9,338 bases of DNA from JBEBGV01 sp040081265 (GTDB lineage Bacteria > Acidobacteriota > Vicinamibacteria > Vicinamibacterales > UBA2999), in the NCBI GenBank assembly GCA_040081265.1, contig JBEBGV010000112.1:1-9338 (forward strand). The letters are read 5' to 3'. Shown here piece by piece: positions 1-5,785 of the stretch. The notes beneath the pieces were generated by a model that was given only the letters and a program-made list of their open reading frames with translations, searched no databases and was not told the DNA's origin. The position numbers were made by a program, and so were the translations under genes. The number at the start of each line of letters is the position of its first letter. The first letter of the stretch is position 1.

Positions 1-520
1 CGCCCAATACATCCGACTGACTGATGTCCGGAGTAGTGGTTGCGAAGAGGCGCGCGAAGATTCGTGAGGCTCGATGAATGTTTCGCGTCGCGATCGTGAG
101 TTTCAGGCCAGGGTGCCCTAGCCGAGACCAGCCGTGCGAATCGTCCGAGACCGTCTGCGCGGCAACGGGCCGCGGTGGGGCCGCCACATTCCCGTCGGTG
201 ATCGACGTGTCGGCGGGTGCGCGACGTTTGGCCCACCGCTGGAGGTCGACAAGCTGCGTATGAAGCGACCGGCCGAATGCCGTCAACTCGTACTCGACGC
301 GCAGTCGTCCACCTGGCCATGTTGACCTGGCGACGATGCCTTTGTCTCCAAGCGAGCGTAGCGTGCGAACGAGCATGCGGGAAGTGATCGCACAATCGCC
401 GCGCAGATCTCCGAAACGTCGTCGCCGATCCGCGAGCGCGTCGAGCACTGGCACGGTCCATTTGTCGCTCAGGTAGCGGAGTAAGCGGCGCAGTTCTCGG
501 CTTGTCGCCAAGGATGCCAT
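1..520 (-). CDS. HxlR-family winged-helix transcriptional regulator (partial, runs off left edge)
   Basis: Read on the minus strand from ATG at 520, the frame stays open to the window edge (173 codons, no stop). Residues ~8-100 follow the HxlR pattern in order: LSDKWTVPVLDAL (the family's G-K-W-T-x-x-I-L region), RRFGDLR (RFxELR), ITSRMLVRTLRSLGDKGIV (recognition helix), a wing with GGRLRVEYELTAFGRSL (VEYxLTxxGxxL), and a tryptophan in QRWAKRR. HxlR proteins are small DNA-binding repressors or activators that often control a divergent neighbour, here the hydrolase at 749. The start is well fixed because an in-frame TAG lies 15 nt upstream (533-535) and no other ATG intervenes. No clear Shine-Dalgarno is seen. 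The usual N-terminal Cys-Pro motif is missing. The frame continues at least 70 residues past the domain with low-complexity, non-family sequence, longer than the usual 110-140 residues, so the true C-terminus is uncertain. Ligand and targets are unknown. Confidence 0.85.
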   Translation of the reverse strand, partial: MASLATSRELRRLLRYLSDKWTVPVLDALADRRRRFGDLRGDCAITSRMLVRTLRSLGDKGIVARSTWPGGRLRVEYELTAFGRSLHTQLVDLQRWAKRRAPADTSITDGNVAAPPRPVAAQTVSDDSHGWSRLGHPGLKLTIATRNIHRASRIFARLFATTTPDISQSDVLG

Positions 521-748
521 CGGGCGGCGATTCTACGCGAGGACCTTCTCGCGGGCCTCGTCGCCGCGCTCAAAGCGGACCAGTATCACGAATGTGACTG
601 ATTGCCGCAGTGTCTCTGAACTCGCAAGATTCGCGCACTGGCGCGCATCGCAATGATGTGTTGTCGAGGGAGCCACCGGATGGTAGTTCCGCTAAACACG
701 TTACGCCGACTTGCTGCCCTCGCGTTACTCTGTGCCACAGGAGACGTT
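521..748. promoter_or_regulatory. Divergent intergenic region between HxlR regulator and secreted hydrolase
   Basis: These 228 bases must hold the promoters of both divergent genes and are the natural place for an HxlR operator. I could not find a convincing -35/-10 pair or a clean inverted repeat by eye. The hydrolase frame is open back to an ATG at 653, but the ribosome binding site at 739-744 argues that this part is untranslated. Confidence 0.4.
739..744 (+). promoter_or_regulatory. Shine-Dalgarno AGGAGA deciding the start of the hydrolase at 749
   Basis: AGGAGA lies 4 bases before the ATG at 749. This start is followed at once by a good signal peptide. The upstream ATGs at 653 and 680 in the same frame have no comparable site and would bury the signal peptide about 30 residues inside the protein. 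Confidence 0.8.
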
Positions 749-2818
749 ATGACCAACGGCCGAATGCGCGGGCTCGTGACAACCATTCTTGGCCTTGTGG
801 CCGTCGCGCTTAGTGCCCAAGGCAACGTGACGGTCAACAAGGGGCCGAAAGTGGACGTGCGCCCCGGACCTGACGTGCTGTACACGCAGGGCACATCGCC
901 GCTACTTGAAAACGTCGGGATATGGCAGGCGGTTCCACTCATGGTGTCCGGCGCGAGCGCGTATCGCGCCGGGGAGTTCCTGTATCAGGACTATTTGTAC
1001 GATGAGTCGGGCGCATATCCAGATGACCCCGGGTACTCCGCAAGAAACAATGCCGACCTCGTCGAGCTGCGGCTCAAGCCTACTGAGTCAGGGACGGCGG
1101 TGCGGTTGACACTGAACTCGATGCAGGACTTCGCACAGATCGGGGTCACGATCGCGCTCGGTGGTGTCACGACGCAACCGGTGACTGTGCCCCACGGGGC
1201 TGGCGCACGAATGCCGGCCGATGTCTTCGTCACCGTGCACGGCTCCTCCGGCGACATTATTAAGCAAGGTGTCACGCAGCCTCAGGTGCCGAAGGTCTCG
1301 GTCGATGCGAAACGACGGCAGGTCGAAGTTCTCGTTCCGCATGCGGTGTTCGATTCGAGGGGCAAAGCCGTACGAATTGGAGCTGCCGTCGGATTATGGG
1401 ATCCCGCGGCGGATGCGTACCGGCCGCAGTCGGCAGGCGCAGCCTTCCTGAACGTTGCGTTCCGCTACGCGGAACCCCCCGGCCCCGGGTATCCGATCGC
1501 CTGGGGCAACGTGCAGCAGACGGCAGCGCTGAAGTCGGGCGATTTGTCACCGTTCTTCGCGACCGTCGACTTCAAGAAGCTGGCGGCCAAAGCCGGTGAC
1601 GACATGTCCGGGCAGGTGGGCGGTGTGCCCGTCAGCGGCACGTTGACGAGGATGTACGCGAGCCGGTTCGAGCAGCAGCAGGGACGCGGCGCGCCGGCCC
1701 GGGCGTCCGGTGGCGGCAACCCGCGTGTGTGCCGGCAGCCCTGCGATGCCGTTGTCGAGCTGTCCGGCCAGCTACAACCCTACTCGCTAAGCGTTCCGCC
1801 GGGACCCTCGCCGGCCGGCGGTTACGCGTTGGTGTATTCACTCCACGGATGCGGCGCGAACTACAGACCAGGCGCGGCGCCGAACCGATTCGACGCGCTA
1901 GTCGTGTATCCGGAAGGTCGCGGCGCGTGTCACTGGTATTGGGGCCTGTCTGCGGTCGCTGTCTTCGAGGCAGTGGGCGACGTGATGCGACGCTACCCCG
2001 TGAATCACGACCAGGTGTTCATCACGGGGGGGTCCATGGGCGGGTACGGGACTTACCGCTTGTCAGCATTGTGGCCCGACCTGTTCGCCGTTGCGGCACC
2101 GTCTATTGGATGCACGGCGGCTGAAACCGGTTGGACAGGCCCTGGTGCGCCTCCCCAGAGCGGCGATGCGGCAGTGATTCACAACCTGGCCCCATCGTGG
2201 CGTCACATTCCGATCTCATCGTCCATCGGTGTGTACGACACGACCTGCCATACGCTCTCGAGCCGGATGCTCTTGAGCGAACTCGAAAGGCTCGGGTATC
2301 GGTATGAGTGGCGCGAGTCGCTCAAAGCGCACGCTGGACCGCCTGGGGCGTCCGGCGGCTTTGGCGCCCAGGGCACTGCGCCTGACGCATCGGCCAACCC
2401 ATTCATTGGCCGCGAGGTGACCCGAAACCCCGCGCGCGTCACCTACATTTACAGCGTGAAATCCGATCAGCGTGCGTTCGGGCTCAACACCGACCATGTG
2501 TACTGGCTCTCTGGAATTACTGCACGAACGACGACTGGTCCGGCGCCGCTCGGCGTGATCGACGTGTTGTCGCATGGATTTGGCAAGGGCGAGCCAGAGG
2601 TTAAGCCGATGGAACGGGCCTTCGGCCTTGGCTACACCGTGCAACGTCGAGACTGGACGGCCGCGCCGGACCAACCCGGCGCCGATGTCCTCGATCTCGT
2701 CGCGACGAATATCTCCGCGGTGACCGTGGACGTTGCACGGGCGCGAGTGAGCTGTAACGTTGCGCTCAACGTTGCGTCGGATGGCCCGATTACAGTAACG
2801 CTGGCCGGTTGCAAGTAG
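749..2818 (+). CDS. Secreted alpha/beta hydrolase (esterase/peptidase-like) with N-terminal glucodextranase-C/DOMON-like module
   Basis: 689 residues from the ATG at 749. Residues 1-25 form a signal peptide (basic start, then LVTTILGLVAVALSAQG), so the mature protein is exported. Residues ~55-245 (…GEFLYQDYLYDESGA…NNADLVELRLKP…) resemble the C-terminal binding module of glucodextranase, a DOMON-like beta fold. Residues ~325-560 are a serine hydrolase of the esterase D / polyhydroxybutyrate depolymerase / S9 type: oxyanion-hole region SLHGCG (~364-369), nucleophile elbow GGSMGGYG with Ser429, probable acid Asp497 in GVYDTTCH, and probable base His528 in LKAHAG. The acid and base assignments are inferred from position. 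The last ~130 residues form an extra domain of unknown function ending in LAGCK. The substrate cannot be told; an ester or peptide bond, perhaps on a polymer held by the N-terminal module, is an inference. It is divergent from the HxlR gene and lies just left of a tRNA-derived scar, so it may be carried on an integrated element. Confidence 0.75.
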   Translation: MTNGRMRGLVTTILGLVAVALSAQGNVTVNKGPKVDVRPGPDVLYTQGTSPLLENVGIWQAVPLMVSGASAYRAGEFLYQDYLYDESGAYPDDPGYSARNNADLVELRLKPTESGTAVRLTLNSMQDFAQIGVTIALGGVTTQPVTVPHGAGARMPADVFVTVHGSSGDIIKQGVTQPQVPKVSVDAKRRQVEVLVPHAVFDSRGKAVRIGAAVGLWDPAADAYRPQSAGAAFLNVAFRYAEPPGPGYPIAWGNVQQTAALKSGDLSPFFATVDFKKLAAKAGDDMSGQVGGVPVSGTLTRMYASRFEQQQGRGAPARASGGGNPRVCRQPCDAVVELSGQLQPYSLSVPPGPSPAGGYALVYSLHGCGANYRPGAAPNRFDALVVYPEGRGACHWYWGLSAVAVFEAVGDVMRRYPVNHDQVFITGGSMGGYGTYRLSALWPDLFAVAAPSIGCTAAETGWTGPGAPPQSGDAAVIHNLAPSWRHIPISSSIGVYDTTCHTLSSRMLLSELERLGYRYEWRESLKAHAGPPGASGGFGAQGTAPDASANPFIGREVTRNPARVTYIYSVKSDQRAFGLNTDHVYWLSGITARTTTGPAPLGVIDVLSHGFGKGEPEVKPMERAFGLGYTVQRRDWTAAPDQPGADVLDLVATNISAVTVDVARARVSCNVALNVASDGPITVTLAGCK

Positions 2819-2853
2819 GAGGCAAGGGACCATCACGCTCGACCGGACTCAGC

Positions 2854-2874
2854 CGTGAACAATGCGTGAACAAT
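2854..2874 (+). repeat. Tandem direct repeat CGTGAACAAT x2, period 11
   Basis: CGTGAACAAT occurs at 2854-2863 and again, perfectly, at 2865-2874, separated by one G. An 11-bp period puts both copies on nearly the same DNA face. It lies about 90 bases from the tRNA-derived fragment, a distance compatible with integrase arm-type or excisionase sites next to an attachment core, but that role is only an inference. Confidence 0.6.
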
Positions 2875-2960
2875 TGGCTCCCGAACACCGGGTAACAGGG
2901 TGATCCAACAGGGGGCTAAACCACTGAAGAACCAACAAGACGCTATACCTGCATTTCGCC

Positions 2961-3003
2961 ACGAACCAGGAGGTCGCAGGTTCGAATCCTGCAGGGCGCA
3001 CCA
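2961..3003 (+). other. 3' half of a tRNA-Arg(ACG)-like gene; candidate attachment-site (att) scar
   Basis: The bases read as the 3' half of a tRNA: anticodon ACG (2961-2963), AA, 3' anticodon stem CCAGG, variable loop AGGTC, a perfect T arm GCAGG-TTCGAAT-CCTGC (2976-2992), 3' acceptor strand AGGGCGC, discriminator A and encoded CCA (3001-3003). The layout matches bacterial tRNA-Arg(ACG) position by position. The similarity stops abruptly at the anticodon: there is no conserved T33, no 5' anticodon stem, no D arm and no complementary acceptor strand (GCGCCC-type) upstream, so it cannot be a functional tRNA. Tyrosine recombinases commonly use the anticodon-loop-to-3'-end segment of a tRNA gene as attachment core, and integration leaves such a displaced 3' half at the far end of the element. 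By that logic the element would lie to the left, with the intact tRNA at its other end outside the window. The exact isoacceptor is less certain than the tRNA origin. Confidence 0.75.
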
Positions 3004-3023
3004 ACCAGGCATCGCCTGGTTGG
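3001..3023 (+). terminator. Perfect 10-bp hairpin directly after the tRNA 3' end; terminator-like but no T tract
   Basis: CCAACCAGGC, loop ATC, then GCCTGGTTGG form a perfect 10-bp stem with a 3-nt loop. Its 5' arm begins with the CCA of the tRNA fragment. Its place right after a tRNA end fits a tRNA-gene terminator. No run of T follows (CCAGCCATC), so efficient intrinsic termination is doubtful. Confidence 0.5.
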
Positions 3024-3173
3024 CCAGCCATCACCGAGACAGTCCCCACTCGCCGAGGACGCCCGCAGACGTAACAGATCAGATCGGTCGGCAGGAACGG
3101 GCCCGCGGGTCTCGCCATACCGGGGTACTGGTAGATGGCAGGTCGCGGGCGCGATGTTACCCTCCGTCGCGCC

Positions 3174-4643
3174 ATGAACCTCACACGCTGTTCGTTCGCC
3201 CTTCTTGCGCTCTCACTGATCTCCCTGCGCGTCTCGGCTGCGCCGGCCGATGATCCTGCGCCGGTCCTGAGTGCGCCGCCTGCCATCGGTGCGGTGCAGG
3301 GCAGCGCGCCCGAGGAGCTTCGCGCGGACGGCTACGTGGAGGAGGAGTTCTTCCTCCGGGGCGTCGCGCGGTCCTACGCTAATCGCGGCACGTGGAGTTC
3401 CGACGGCATCTGGGATGCCGCTCCGGCCGACTCGGCTCCGTACACGATTCGTCTGTTCGTGCGCTATCCGGCGAAGACAGCGAAGTTCAACGGCATCGTC
3501 TTCGTTGAGTGGCTGAACGTGTCGGGCGGAAGTGAGGCTGCCGTCAACTGGACGATGCTGCACGATGAACTGGTTCGTCGCGGATATGCCTATGTGGGCG
3601 TCGGCGCCCAGGCGGTTGGCGTGGCGGGCATCAAGAAGTCGAATGCCCAGCGCTACGCGACGCTCAGCCATCCAGGGGACTCGTTCTCGTACGACATCTT
3701 CTCGCAGGCTGGACGGATCGTCAGAGCGGCAGATGGCCCCCTCCGTCCGCTGGCCGGCAAGATCCGTCATCTGCTTGCCGATGGCCAGTCCCAGTCCGCC
3801 GGCCGGATGGTGACCTACGTGAACGCGGTCCACCCCCTGGCCAGGGTCTACGACGGGTTCTACATCCACAGCCGGTCAGGCGGTGGTGCCGCGCTCGCGC
3901 AGGACGCAGCCGGAAAGCCGACGGTTCCGATGCCGGCGATTGCGCGGATTCGAACGGACCTGACCGTGCCTGTCTTCGTGATCCAGTCCGAAACCGAGAT
4001 TCCGAACTTCGCGGCATCCCGTCAGCCTGCTACGACGCGCCTGCGCGTATGGGAGATGGCGGGAACGTCCCACGCCGAGCGTTTCCAGCTGACCGGAGGC
4101 GGTGCCCGGCCGATGGTGCAGAGCTGCGGTGACGAGAAGGATCCTCGCTTGAGCCTCCCGATCAGTGAGGGCCCCTCCACGTTCCCGCTGCGCGCGGCAC
4201 TGCGTCACATGCAGCGCTGGCTGACTGGAGGCGCGCCACCGCCGAGTGCGGCTGTCATTGAGACCGATGGGGCCGTGATTCGGCGCGACCCGGCCACCGG
4301 ACTGGCGCTGGGCGGGGTCCGCACACCGCACGTCGACGCCCCGACACGGACGCTGAATGGCATCCGGGCCCCGGCGGGCGGTCCCGGCTTCTGCCGCCTG
4401 TTTGGACGCACGGACGACTGGAATGGCGACGCGGACCCGTGGGATGGCGGGCCTGGCGATCCCTCGCCGACGCCCGAGCCCGTGCTTTCGCGCCTGTATT
4501 CGTCCAAGGCGGACTACACGTCGAAGTTCGCGCGCGCGCTCGCCAGCGGCATCAAGGCCGGCTTTCTCTTGAAAGAGGATGCCGCCGCGCTGCGGGCCGA
4601 AGGCGCGAGCCTGTGGCCCACGTCGAAGGCTGGCCAGCGCTGA
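3174..4643 (+). CDS. Secreted alpha/beta hydrolase domain protein (Abhydrolase_10-like)
   Basis: 489 residues from the ATG at 3174, chosen over the ATG at 3135 because it opens a signal peptide (MNLTRCSFALLALSLISLRVSA, cut before APADD). No clear Shine-Dalgarno precedes it. The mature part matches the alpha/beta hydrolase family Pfam calls Abhydrolase_10: VEWLNVSGG (112-120) in the oxyanion-loop region, nucleophile elbow in LLADGQSQSAG with Ser206, VFVIQSETEI with acidic residues Glu273/Glu275, and WEMAGTSHAE with the likely catalytic His300. About 490 residues is a normal family length. Members are mostly uncharacterised exported hydrolases, so the substrate is unknown and esterase activity is an inference. 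No operon partner is evident: upstream is the tRNA scar, and downstream, after 208 bases, a broken small frame. It is unrelated in motif detail to the hydrolase at 749. Confidence 0.8.
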   Translation: MNLTRCSFALLALSLISLRVSAAPADDPAPVLSAPPAIGAVQGSAPEELRADGYVEEEFFLRGVARSYANRGTWSSDGIWDAAPADSAPYTIRLFVRYPAKTAKFNGIVFVEWLNVSGGSEAAVNWTMLHDELVRRGYAYVGVGAQAVGVAGIKKSNAQRYATLSHPGDSFSYDIFSQAGRIVRAADGPLRPLAGKIRHLLADGQSQSAGRMVTYVNAVHPLARVYDGFYIHSRSGGGAALAQDAAGKPTVPMPAIARIRTDLTVPVFVIQSETEIPNFAASRQPATTRLRVWEMAGTSHAERFQLTGGGARPMVQSCGDEKDPRLSLPISEGPSTFPLRAALRHMQRWLTGGAPPPSAAVIETDGAVIRRDPATGLALGGVRTPHVDAPTRTLNGIRAPAGGPGFCRLFGRTDDWNGDADPWDGGPGDPSPTPEPVLSRLYSSKADYTSKFARALASGIKAGFLLKEDAAALRAEGASLWPTSKAGQR

Positions 4644-4851
4644 CGATCAGTCCTGTCGTACCACGACTGCGGGAGTGGCGAGCACGTTCTACGTTGCAGA
4701 ATTTCCGCGCTGGAGCTGCCGCTCTCAGGTGACACCACCGGCAACTTGTTGAGTAAGCAGGGCGACGGAACTTGGCATCGTCGTCGCCTCTGAGTCAGGT
4801 ATGAGACCCCAGACTCCCACCCGCACTCGTGCCAGTCGCCTTGAAGTTCCC
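4644..4851. other. Intergenic stretch after the second hydrolase; nothing recognised
   Basis: 208 bases before the interrupted small frame. I find no strong hairpin with T tract, no tRNA and no convincing promoter by eye. Short frames on both strands here have no family signature. Confidence 0.4.
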
Positions 4852-5094
4852 ATGCTTCGGTGGGTCATGAATCGCTTCGGTCGCTCCGTGACCTGCGAGC
4901 TCGATACGACCACCGATGGCTAGTACGAAGTCTGCGTCGTGCCGCATTGGGACGTGCAGGCGTCGATGATCGAGCGATTCCCGGACGTGCTGACGGCGCT
5001 CGAGCGTCACGCCGAGATCGCGCGGGACTTCCGCGAGGCTGGCTGGCGGGTGCTGGCGCACATGCATCCGAAGACCGTCGGCGCCACGGCCTGA
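4852..5094 (+). pseudogene. Small conserved-looking ORF interrupted by one in-frame TAG
   Basis: From ATG at 4852 one frame runs 80 codons to TGA at 5092-5094, broken only by TAG at 4921-4923 (codon 24). Both sides look like one compact globular protein: MLRWVMNRFGRSVTCELD before the stop, YEVCVVPHWDVQASMIE, then FPDVLTALERHAEIARDF and REAGWRVLAHMHPK after it. The later part reads as a strand followed by amphipathic helices. A single G-to-A change would turn TGG (Trp) into this TAG, giving ...DG-W-YEV..., so a recent nonsense mutation or base error is the simplest explanation. I do not recognise the family. Restart downstream of the stop (for example the ATG at codon 39) would give only a stub. 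There is no good Shine-Dalgarno before 4852 (TTGAAG at best). It lies between the Abhydrolase_10-like gene and the convergent response regulator. Suppression or recoding at TAG is possible but unsupported here. Confidence 0.6.
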
Positions 5095-5149
5095 CGAGTC
5101 GGCGAGCAGCAGCCGGGAGCCGGGCTGAAAGGTGTCGCGCCTCGGGCCG

Positions 5150-5785
5150 CTACTGATTCAGGTGGATCAGGCCGCGCTTCAGCGCCACGCCCAGAACAGC
5201 CGTCCGGTCGTTCACCTCGAGCTTGGCGAAGAGGTTCCGCAGATGCACCTGCACGGTTTCCTCGCTGATATTCAGCGTGGCCGCGATTTCCTTGTTGCGC
5301 AGTCCCTTGGCGATCAGACCGACGACTTCCGTTTCGCGCGCGCTGAGTGGACGGTGGGTCTTTCGTTCGGCGAGGCGGGCCTCGATGTTTGGCGGCAGTG
5401 CGACTTCGCCGTTGCGTACGTTGCGGATGCGGCTCGCCAGATCGTCAAAGAGTGAATCCTTCAGCAAATACGTGCTCGCACCTTCGCGCAGCGCGCGGAA
5501 GATGTCCTCCTCGCCCTCGTACATCGTCAGCACGACGATGCAGGCGGTAGGGGCTTCCTTCCTGATGGTACGAATCGCCTCCAGGCCCGACATGCCCGGC
5601 AGCTGCAGGTCCATCAACGTCACGTCCGGACGATGCTTCTGGAAGAGCGCAACCGCTTCCTCGCCGGTAGCCGCGGCCGCGACCACGGTCATGTCCGGCT
5701 GCTGGGCAATCAGTGACGCGATGCCTTCCCTGACGAGGCGATGGTCGTCGACACAGAGAATGCGAATGCGTTGGGATGACGTCAT
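5150..5785 (-). CDS. NarL/FixJ-family response regulator (REC + LuxR-type HTH)
   Basis: 211 residues from the ATG at 5785. An N-terminal receiver domain (about 7-122) has the acidic pocket Asp13-Asp14 in CVDDHR, phospho-acceptor Asp59 in LMDLQLPGMSG, the switch Thr87 in VLTMYE and Lys109 in YLLKD. A C-terminal LuxR-type helix-turn-helix (about 146-205) shows LSARETEVVGLIAKGLRNKE and ISEETVQVHLRNLFAKL. All key residues are present, so it should be a phosphorylation-controlled DNA-binding regulator, dimerising on inverted half-sites. The start codon overlaps the stop of the upstream kinase gene as ATGA (5782-5785), which indicates translational coupling and a cognate pair. The frame is open further upstream, but that part is only the kinase gene read in another frame. 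Likely targets include the divergent TonB-dependent receptor beyond the kinase and possibly the operon itself; this is inferred from position. Confidence 0.95.
   Translation of the reverse strand: MTSSQRIRILCVDDHRLVREGIASLIAQQPDMTVVAAAATGEEAVALFQKHRPDVTLMDLQLPGMSGLEAIRTIRKEAPTACIVVLTMYEGEEDIFRALREGASTYLLKDSLFDDLASRIRNVRNGEVALPPNIEARLAERKTHRPLSARETEVVGLIAKGLRNKEIAATLNISEETVQVHLRNLFAKLEVNDRTAVLGVALKRGLIHLNQ

Larger units (their letters stand above)
2819..3173. other. Non-coding stretch holding a tandem repeat, a tRNA-Arg 3' fragment and a hairpin
   Basis: 355 bases separate the two hydrolase genes. They contain a tandem direct repeat (2854-2874), the 3' half of a tRNA (2961-3003) and a perfect hairpin (3001-3023). 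From 3024 to 3173 I see nothing beyond the presumed promoter region of the next gene. The open frames crossing this stretch on both strands are not credible proteins. Confidence 0.6.

Noticed and set aside
653..748. Longer N-terminus for the first hydrolase from the ATG at 653
   Set aside because: It would put 32 residues ahead of the signal peptide and ignores the AGGAGA site placed just before the ATG at 749.
2927..3003. A complete tRNA gene ending at 3003
   Set aside because: No 5' acceptor strand complementary to AGGGCGC, no D arm and no 5' anticodon stem exist upstream. Only the 3' half is present.
2900..3253. Plus-strand ORF of 117 residues across the tRNA fragment and hairpin
   Set aside because: It has no ribosome binding site, its composition is not protein-like, and it runs over structured RNA-derived sequence and into the N-terminus of the gene at 3174 in another frame.
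2849..3286. Minus-strand ORF of 145 residues containing RPAGFEPATSW
   Set aside because: This peptide is the antisense translation of the tRNA 3' half. Such GFEPATSW-type peptides are familiar spurious proteins over tRNA genes, and the rest of the frame has no family signature and overlaps the real hydrolase start.
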